Shown here in pieces: positions 56,382 through 64,000 of a DNA stretch of 64,000 bases (positions are counted from its first letter, which is position 1; every line of letters begins with the position of its first letter). Position numbers and translations under genes: made by a program. The stretch is from Knufia peltigerae (Eukaryota; Ascomycota; Eurotiomycetes; Chaetothyriales; Trichomeriaceae): positions 186,001 to 250,000 of the forward strand of contig JAPDRN010000016.1 of assembly GCA_030247855.1 (NCBI GenBank), in the 5' to 3' direction. A model generated the notes under the pieces. That model had not been told where the DNA came from. It ran no database searches and worked only from the letters and a program-made list of their open reading frames with translations.

Positions 56382-57878
56382 TTACAACCACAATGCCCCA
56401 AAGCTCATTATCGTGATAGCCAAAGCCATGCCCATGTTTATGTTGCATTTCCCGGCGCCATTCGGTGGCATCTTGCCTACTCCAGCACCTCCTGTTGCCA
56501 GTGCTGCACAACTGGTGATGCCGCACTGGTACCCACTAGGACAGCATCCTCCTCCTAAATCAGCAGAGCATGTCATCCAGCCTTGCGCACAGCTACCAGT
56601 CAGGACTGTGCCGGGTGCTGTAATCCCACTGCCTGTCGGAGCGGCGATAGTGAGTGTGCTGCCTGAAACGAGTGTCGTTGAAGCGGATGCTGGGCAAGAA
56701 GTGGTGTCGCAGTTCCGACCAATCTGGCAGCATCCACCTTGGTAGTATGCTGAACAAGCGTAGAAGCCTGTCGGGCAGCCTGTCACCGTAGCGCTCGAGC
56801 TCGAGGTTGTTGTTGTCAGGCTCGCTGTTGATTGTGAGTTTGGCGTCACCGTGGTTGTCACCTCCGTGGTCGTCAAAGTAGTTGGGCGGACTGGAGGAGC
56901 GGGGGTCGGGGAGGAAGTGCTTGCAGGACAATTGGCAGAGCCGCATGATCGATCGGTGGGACAACAGCCGCCCCCCAGAGTTGCGGGACAGGAGCGATAG
57001 CCCGAGGAGCAGGTCAGAACATTCGGCGTCGATGTCACGGTAACAGTTCTCGTCACGGTCGATATTTGAGGCTCAAGGCTGGTCGATTGGGATGTCGTCG
57101 AAATCGAGGTCCGACTCGTTGACGTAGAGTGTGTACTTGCCGACGGCGTGATAGTTGTGTAGGATGTTACGGTTGTCGTTGACGGGGTTGGCACTGAAGA
57201 CGGGGTGAGTGTTGCATAAGACGTTTGCACGCACCCTACATCGTAGCATGCATATCCAGGAATACAGCAACCTCCGCCCGGGTCGTTGGGACAACTGGTG
57301 TAGCCTTCTTCGCAACTCGACAGAGTTCCTGCGCAAGTTTGGCCGCTGGGACAACAACCAACGTCACCGAGACCCGTGTCCTCAACGATCTCACATGTCG
57401 AACCGGAGGCGCAGCAGCTGTTGGGCCGGTTGATGGATGTACATGCCGATGTTCCGGATGGACATTGAAAATCTCGTTTAGACAGTAGATTCCAGCCTGG
57501 TAGGCGGGCAAAGAAGCTCTGATTGCCGGGTTGTGAGTGGACACGCATTGGTCGATGTAATGTTGCCCAGATCGTCGCATTCGTGTATGTCAAGTAGCTC
57601 ATCTCTTCATCTTCCTCGTTAAAGCCCCAGTAATCAAGATAGAATTTCTCCCCTGGATCATGGCTCATTTTACGAACTCCCGTCACTGGTTGCTCTTGAA
57701 GTTTCTGTTGGACATCAATGTCCCGCTTGAGAAGGAATTCATCTTCGGGGTAGTATTTCACTTCGGGGGGTAGGTTGTAAGGCCATCTCGAATGCTGCGC
57801 CGCTACCGGGACTGCGGAATTGGCAATAAAGAGAAGGAGGGAAGAAGGGAGGGCTGCTAGACGCAGCCATGGTGCCAT
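56382..57878 (-). CDS. Secreted GPI-anchored cysteine-rich cell-surface protein
   Basis: An intronless frame of 498 residues. Residues 1-28 form a signal peptide ending in a run of Val/Ala. After an acidic, Trp/Tyr-containing N-terminal domain comes a Cys-rich stretch (139-182). Four modules follow, all with spacing C-x6-C-x7-CC-x5-C-x4-C, at 189-216, 290-317, 368-395 and 430-457. Long Ser/Thr-rich linkers separate the first three; a shorter one precedes the last. The end is a GPI signal: small residues around 473-476, then a hydrophobic tail (ALAITIMSFGALWL). It should be a heavily O-glycosylated wall or plasma-membrane protein. The fixed cysteine pattern suggests disulphide-rich, perhaps carbohydrate-binding, modules, but function is unknown. 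Confidence 0.85.
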   Translation of the reverse strand: MAPWLRLAALPSSLLLFIANSAVPVAAQHSRWPYNLPPEVKYYPEDEFLLKRDIDVQQKLQEQPVTGVRKMSHDPGEKFYLDYWGFNEEDEEMSYLTYTNATIWATLHRPMRVHSQPGNQSFFARLPGWNLLSKRDFQCPSGTSACTSINRPNSCCASGSTCEIVEDTGLGDVGCCPSGQTCAGTLSSCEEGYTSCPNDPGGGCCIPGYACYDVGCVQTSYATLTPSSVPTPSTTTVTSYTTITPSASTHSTSTSRTSISTTSQSTSLEPQISTVTRTVTVTSTPNVLTCSSGYRSCPATLGGGCCPTDRSCGSANCPASTSSPTPAPPVRPTTLTTTEVTTTVTPNSQSTASLTTTTSSSSATVTGCPTGFYACSAYYQGGCCQIGRNCDTTSCPASASTTLVSGSTLTIAAPTGSGITAPGTVLTGSCAQGWMTCSADLGGGCCPSGYQCGITSCAALATGGAGVGKMPPNGAGKCNINMGMALAITIMSFGALWL

Positions 57879-58495
57879 GGGTGCAGTCGTTGGCAGGATT
57901 CGTAGGTCGACGTCGACAAAGGGAAGTCTCTGGAATTAGGGTGCGAGGAAAAACATTGTAAGATAGAACGCTCATGTACGGAGTAAAACTACGAACGAGG
58001 GTCTCAAGTGAAGCATCACTTACTGCCAAAGTAATGCAGGATGAAATCTGGGGCTGCACATCTTGGTCACCTTGCGAGATGGAATTTGTTGGCAGAATGA
58101 GATGGCTGGGAGACAATTGTACGTAGTCGGTAGGGCAGAGGGAGCCTTGTTGTCGGTATGGAGTACTTGAAGGTTACTCGATGAGTGGATAAAATTAGGT
58201 GCATACGGAGTATCCGGATGCAGTACTGGACAAGCCCAAGGGACTGGGTTCTTTGTACGGAGTATTGTTAGGTACTTTGTGGTTACAGCAAGCACAGTAG
58301 AATAGGCATAATACATGGTGTCAACACCCACTTTGCGATTTACAGGGGCCAGACCTCTTTTCGGCTTTGCATGTGAAAATGATGCTTTGGTCTGATCTAC
58401 TATTTGTTCATTTTTCGTCCAAATCATCCGGAGGTATTTTTTGAATACTCCTACAACGGTGCTCATTTCTATGTGCTCGACTACAACACAAACTC
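57879..58495. other. Intergenic between the GPI protein gene and SEC26
   Basis: This 0.6 kb is dense in the dispersed motif: TACGGAGTA at 57977-57985, 58204-58212 and 58256-58264. It carries the GPI gene promoter and the SEC26 3' region. No gene is seen. Confidence 0.6.
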
Positions 58496-61477
58496 CTAGT
58501 ATGTGCCAGCCTTTAACCCTTTGAGAGAACCTAGACTCAGCGCCAGACCTTGAGAACGAGATCGGATTCGAATGAAGCCAATGATCGAGTTATCCGCCGT
58601 CTTTTCAATGCTCAGATTCGCCAATGCATCCTCCCCTGTATACAAGTCAGTCAACGTGTAACCACAAGTAAGACGCACTCTGCCACTTACCAAATACGCT
58701 CCGAGCGTAGAGATTGGCGCTGAGGAACTGACAGTCACCTTTCAGCCCAGCATCAGGAGTTAAGCACGTCATATTCGTGCTCTTCATTAATTGGTCCAAA
58801 AACTCCCTAAGAGTCTTGTTGGTCGCTTTGCTGTTGATGTTGACCTTGTTTTCCCATTCAAATTCGGTCCACATCGTTCTGAATGCAGATTCAGAGCAGG
58901 TTGCAGGTTGTATGTAATCCATAATGTCGGCATGTATATCGTTCAGAATTACAACGTGGGTGTCTGTTCCCGAGGGCGAGTCATAGACGATGTTACCGAA
59001 TATCACGCCTGTGTCGGTACTCGACACCTTGATGGTTGATTGAACATTCAGGAAATCTTGTGGGCCGAGATTATGGGTTGTTGGTCTCTCTACCACCTTT
59101 AGATCGCCCAACGTCGCAAATTCCACAGACAAGTTCTGCAGAGTTTCTCTCGTCTGGTTCACAAGAAGCACGTCCAATACAATGTCAAATTGATGTACCT
59201 TGACATAGGCTTCCGCATAGACAGGATCTGAAAAGCCCGTCAACTGAACAACTCGGTTGAGCTTGGATGATAGATCTTCGAATCCAGCATCCCCGCCAGT
59301 GGCTTTCTCTAGGTCAAGTTCCATGTCGTCGGTACCGTCACTTGCACTCTTCTTAGCAAGTTGTCGTATTGAGAAGACGTCGTCAACCTGGACCGCGGTC
59401 TTTGCCTTCTCAACCGCCTCCTTAGCCGCGCGTTTCTTCTCTTCGACCTGCACCATAGCTCTGAATGCTTTGCGGGTGTCGTCCAGGAAGGAGGTCTCAA
59501 GCTCTTTGCGTTCTGTGAATTCCGCCAGAGCTCTGACGCAGGACATAATGCGGTCCATCGAATCCTCATCGATAGGAGCCTTGACGAATTGTGACTGTCC
59601 AACGCGTACGATGGAAATCATGATCAACATAGCCTCGGCGCGTAGGGCATTGGTGCGTGCCTGGTCGGAAGAGATTTCAGAGTGTCGCATGACCAGTTTC
59701 GTAAGTGTTGATGAAAGCACAGTACCAAGATAGTAGTCGCCGTCCAATATTAGCTGTCTTAACGGCGGTTTCTGGGCCGCCTTGACTGCTTCTAGTCTGG
59801 CTTTAGCAGCAGAATCACTGGTCAGGGCAGATTCAGTGGCGTATGTGCCATCCGCCAGAACTTTTCGAGATCCGCTTGCAGGTGCCTTGGGTGCGTGTCC
59901 ATTGACTTGGTCTTTGGATGGCTCGTCATTGTCATCATGGGATTGCTCATCGAGCAGTCGCTGCTCGGAAGCTAGGATAGGGATCTCTCCTAAACTGGCC
60001 CGAATTCGTTTCCATGCCTCTTTGATGTCGTTCTCTTGGAGTGAGTACTCGCCAATAACCCATAGAGATCCGCGATAGACCTTGCCAGCCCGAACTTCAC
60101 CAAGCGTGGAAACCAGCCTCTCCACAATTGATGATCTGAGGTTGGGGAACTTTTCGACCACTTCTTTGACGAAAGATATAACATCAACCGCTGAACTGTT
60201 ATTGAAATCCGCAATAAAGTCCATCAACACATCCACAACGCTTGCTGCAATTTCCGAAAATTTGATCGCGCATTGATGGATTGACTGTATCAGGAGTTGC
60301 CGGTACTCGGAGTTCTTCTCGTACTGTTCCACTACGGTCTTGCTCAACTCTTTCTTAAGTAGCATAACCACCTCCTGAACATTTTTGCTCGAGACCATCT
60401 CGAGCGCGATGCTCAGTGCCTTTCTTCGGACGTCGAGGTCAGGACTAGAGAGGACACGAAGGATCTCCATTGCCAAGTCATCTAGAACACCCTCATTTCG
60501 TCTTCGAAGCTGTTCGACCCGGTCAAGCACAATAAGTTTGACATTGTTGTCTGCCTCCTTGATACTCAACTCGATCAACTTCCCGGCTGCTGCTTTGACC
60601 GCGACAGGGTTGCTGGTGAGCGCTGTAAGAGAGGTTGCGGCTTCGTAAATGACCGTGCTAGTATTCGCTTCCAGCAAGTCGAATATCAACCGCAGGTATC
60701 GCGCCTTGTTCGCTTGATTCTGTACTGCGTCCTTCCTTATAAACTCCAGCTCTACCAATTGCAATAATTCCTCTGCATTTGGTATTCCATCCAAAACCCC
60801 AGTCAGGTAGTCTAGAGCCTTCTCGTGGCTTATGCTCATTAGAGCGGCGAAGGCATTTCGCTTGCACGTGGTGTCACTCTCGCCCGCTAGGAAGGTGTGT
60901 AGCATTTCCGGAGCGTCGGGAATGAGATGCTGAGCATGCTGATAGACAGAAGCTAGCGCCCAGACTGCATTCTTTCTCACATAGGCATGTCTATGATCGA
61001 GGCAAGTTTGTGCGGCGGAGAGTAAAGGTTCGATGAGTTCAGGTTCGCGGAGCTTAGAGAGGAATCGTAGAGTATTGCCCCGAACGAACTCGTTCGGATG
61101 TTGAAGGTCGTTTCGAATACCATTGCTGCTCTCAATTAGTTCTGCAAGAAATCCCAAATGTGTCTGACGTACCAGACTAGAATCATTTCTTGCTTCAGCT
61201 TTCCATTCGCGTCGTGCTTCGGGCATATTTCGTAATAGAAGTATAGGAGTTTCTTGAGAGGTTTGCTTTTTGAGGGCATTACAAAGCGAATGATGTGCAT
61301 AAGTAGGTTGGGCATAGGGTCCCCGTTCAACATCATGGTCAGGATCCTCCGCATTGTGTCCAGCTTGGTCTCATCTGTGCCCTTTTCCAGTTGTGTTTTT
61401 AGGTCTTGTTGGCTGGGCTGGTCTGCAGTGTTGTCCAGATGGACCAGACTGTAGGAGTTGTCTAGAAAAGTGGCCAT
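58496..61477 (-). CDS. SEC26: Coatomer subunit beta (beta-COP)
   Basis: Three exons: 61477-61173, 61125-58691 and 58635-58496, with introns of 47 and 55 nt, giving 959 residues, the family length. The adaptin-like N-terminal solenoid has [19 protein letters not shown] and, after splicing, [28 protein letters not shown], followed by [21 protein letters not shown]. The C-terminal appendage region has [21 protein letters not shown] and [12 protein letters not shown]. The last exon codes [25 protein letters not shown]. Beta-COP belongs to the COPI coat for Golgi to ER retrieval and is essential in yeast. The first junction restores the conserved Cys-Asn-x-Ile-Arg sequence, which supports the intron choice. 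Confidence 0.97.
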
Positions 61478-62395
61478 GATTGCAACAATCGTCCCCTGAC
61501 GAGGCTTGGGCCAGGAGTTGGGAGGATGTCGACCGCGCCGCGCGAGGGGAAAGGTGTCGGGAAGATGTAAAAGGTGTGCAAGATTGAGAGGTGACGAGTG
61601 CTCAACGCATCATCCGATTTGAGACCTGCCCAACAGGTCAAGATTCTTAGTGTTCAATTAGGAACTCAGGGTAAGGAGCCTTGATCTGCGGACAGGACAC
61701 TGATGCCAGAATTCATGTTCCCAAATGCCCAGGGGACTCGGTGTCCAGAATATCAACACGCCTTGGCGACATGTCACGTGGCTCGACTTTGTGCTGGCTT
61801 CACCTTCTGCGCTGAATTGACTCTCCTTTTCTCCCTGGACTGCATTTCTCTCTAAGGCTGATGAATGAAGCAAATAATACGGCCAACTGTCTCCTTAGCA
61901 ATATAGTTCTGCTATGAGCTATCAATATTCCAGAACGAGTTGGTACTGCAGCACTTTCGAGCGAAAGAAAAGTGCCCGGATTTCAATTTGTTCTGTGGTG
62001 CATTCACAAACAGGCCTACGACAACAGATCAACTATGCAGTGCCCTTCTACAGACTCTTCACGGCCAGCTGTACCCATGAAATTCATGCCTGGTAAGCCC
62101 TGCATATGCCCATTCGAGTGGTGACGTTTGCTGGCACTATGCTCACGCTATCCGTGAATGACGAATCGCTACCAATTGGGGTGAAGTCTCACAAAGCCGA
62201 CCCTAGTATGCGATGCAGCAACGTAATGCTTCCCCTCTAATCCAGGCCAGTCAGCCAGAACTCTGTGACAACAGGCACCCCGGATCTAGACAGACCTCCT
62301 GCCCCCAGGCATCATCGGCCTTAATGAAGCCTTCTGCAATTGTTTCATTCAATCCGTGCATGTCATTGTGTCTACTCGTAGCGGAATAACACACA
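61478..62395. other. Divergent upstream region of SEC26 and the carboxylesterase gene
   Basis: A spacer of 0.9 kb without recognisable genes. One frame at 61914-62096 has no family resemblance. Confidence 0.5.
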
Positions 62396-64000
62396 ATGTC
62401 ACTAAGTTGGCATATCATTCTCGTCTTTGCCGCCCTTGTTGTGGCTCAGTCTCCAGTGACTGTCCACGATGATGCACACAACCTGACATACATAGGTTAC
62501 ACTGACCGCAATGTGGACAACTTTCAAGGCATCAGATATGGCAAAGATACTTCGGGCATGAGCCGGTTCAAACACCCTGAAGCATTCGCCTATCCGAATG
62601 GAACCACTGTACAAGCAACCGCCGCAGGACCATCCTGCCCACAAAAGACGTTGCAATCCTTCGCCGGGCTGACTGTCAATGAAGGCGTGTATAACTTATC
62701 TGAAGATTGCTTGAACTTGAGGATTGCAAGACCTTCGGGGGCGAAACAGAATGCAAACCTGCCGGTCCTAGTGTGGATTTACGGCGGTGGTGATGAATAT
62801 GGTTCCACCAATTACTCACTATATGACCCAACTGCTCTTGTTATGGGAGCCAAAAGCAAAGGGACTCCGGTCATATTCGCGGCTATGAACTATCGAATGA
62901 ACGTCTTTGGATTCGGGAATAGCCCTGCCCTTCGAGCGGAGAAATCTCTCAACTCAGGTTTGCTGGATCAGCGACTTGCACTCACGTGGATCCAACAGAA
63001 CATTGCAGTCTTTGGAGGGAACCCTAAAGAGGTCACGCTGTTCGGTCAAAGCGATGGTGGGACTGGGGTAGGGTTGCAAATCACTGCTTATGGCGGAAAA
63101 GGTTAAGTCAATATCCGCAACATCTGGGGTGGTACTAACCTACATTTGCAGGATCAATCCCTTTTCAGCGTGGGATAATGCAATCAGGTTCACCAGCGGC
63201 AGATCCAGGCGTCTCCGGCAATTTCACGGTCACCAGCACCAGCACCGTCGCTCGTCTCGCAGGGTGTACAAGCACGAACAGCTCGATGGCGTTGACCTGT
63301 CTTCGACAACTACCAATGCCAGCGCTACTGCAAGCTGTGCTGCAATACGAGAATATAACTGCCAACCAGACATCTCAGGACATCTTCTTTCCCACAATAG
63401 ATGGCGATTTCATACCTCAAGCACCCTCGGCTCTGTTGCGAAAAGGCCTGTTTCACAAAAATGTTTCCGTCATCGCAGGATGGAATTATAACGACGGTAG
63501 TATATTTGCGAGTCCTCTACTGAACACTTCCCAGGCGGTACAGGGTTATCTAGCTGCCTCTTATCCACACCTCAATGCCACAACAAAGAAGACCCTGATG
63601 TCTCTGTACCCTGTCAAAGACTTCCTGGCAACTGCGACTGCAGTACAAGCCTCGCCGTACTACCTTCAAGCGGCAGAAATCTATCGAGACGTGAATTTTG
63701 CGTGCCCGGCAATTGACGCCGCCCACCACATCGCTCAATACGGGGGGCATAGTTACTTGTACGAGCTGAACGAGACCACGTTTGGCGCTCTGTTGCAACT
63801 TTCTGGCGCAGGATTTGAAGGGGTAATACATGTTTCAGATGTTCCCTTCGTTTTCAACAACGCCAATATCGGGTTGGGTATCAATGCGGCACAAGAGGTG
63901 GTTCAAACGAGAATGTCAGGTAGCTGGGCACATTTTGCGTCAACGGGCAATCCGAGTGGCAATGCTTCCATCTCTTTGGCAGGTTGGGGACAAGCATACA
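62396..64000 (+). CDS. Secreted type-B carboxylesterase (3' end off window)
   Basis: Exon 1 is 62396-63101; exon 2 runs from 63152 to the right edge (518 codons seen). The 50-nt intron has GTTAAG, a GTACTAACC branch and CAG. A signal peptide (about residues 1-18) precedes the alpha/beta-hydrolase fold. Marks are FQGIRYG, SEDCLNLRIARP, VLVWIYGGGDEYGS (oxyanion hole), NYRMNVFGF, and the nucleophile elbow FGQSDGGTG, in which GQSDGG replaces the usual GESAGG. The acid residue should lie near GWNYNDGSIF and the catalytic histidine in VIHVSDVPFVFNN. Several N-glycosylation sites are visible. Substrates of this family are diverse (lipids, feruloyl or choline esters), so none is assigned. Confidence 0.93.

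Overview
The window is nuclear DNA of a filamentous ascomycete (Pezizomycotina). Genes carry short introns of about 45-130 nt with GTRNGT donors, CTRAC/CTAAY branch sites and YAG acceptors. Every recognisable product has a fungal form (Ssk2-type MAPKKK, Iml2, Trs65, Prp40, Mep-type ammonium permease, GPI-anchored wall protein, fungal-type NADP-glutamate dehydrogenase). Non-coding DNA is sprinkled with the near-palindrome TACGGAGTAC, which I associate from memory with Eurotiomycetes. A eurotiomycete, possibly a black-yeast type, is therefore my guess, but no rRNA or marker gene is present to prove it. I saw no tRNA, rRNA, CRISPR or intact transposon by eye.

Layout. 1-9 kb: a probable methylamine (glycine betaine) catabolic group made of an amine-type FAD oxidase cut by the left edge, a Rieske oxygenase and a bacterial-looking dimethylglycine oxidase ending in a peroxisomal signal. 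10-31 kb: mostly core genes, namely Prp40, Trs65, NADP-GDH, a GNAT acetyltransferase, Iml2, Sem1/Dss1, phosphoglycerate kinase, an Mpv17-family protein, argininosuccinate synthase and the splicing factor Cus2/Tat-SF1. 30-34 kb: a 2,3-dihydroxybenzoate-decarboxylase-like amidohydrolase and an ammonium transporter. 37-45 kb: the HOG-pathway kinase Ssk2 and a sphingosine kinase. 45-52.5 kb: the most accessory-looking part, with a decayed cytochrome P450 and a head-to-head pair of an AAA+ ATPase gene and an NLR-like gene whose P-loop is degenerate. 53-64 kb: peroxisomal acyl-CoA oxidase, a cysteine-module GPI protein, beta-COP and a secreted carboxylesterase cut by the right edge.

How the genes may work together. 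The Rieske oxygenase and the dimethylglycine oxidase are divergently transcribed from one 1.9 kb region. With the flanking oxidase they could strip methyl groups from betaine to glycine, feeding one-carbon folate and nitrogen pools. NADP-GDH, ammonium permease and argininosuccinate synthase are other nitrogen genes in the window, but they are widely spaced and probably not a functional cluster. The AAA/NLR-like pair is the best candidate for a little-described system. Gene models were spliced by hand from reading frame, splice signals and family similarity remembered rather than searched; residue numbers follow those models.
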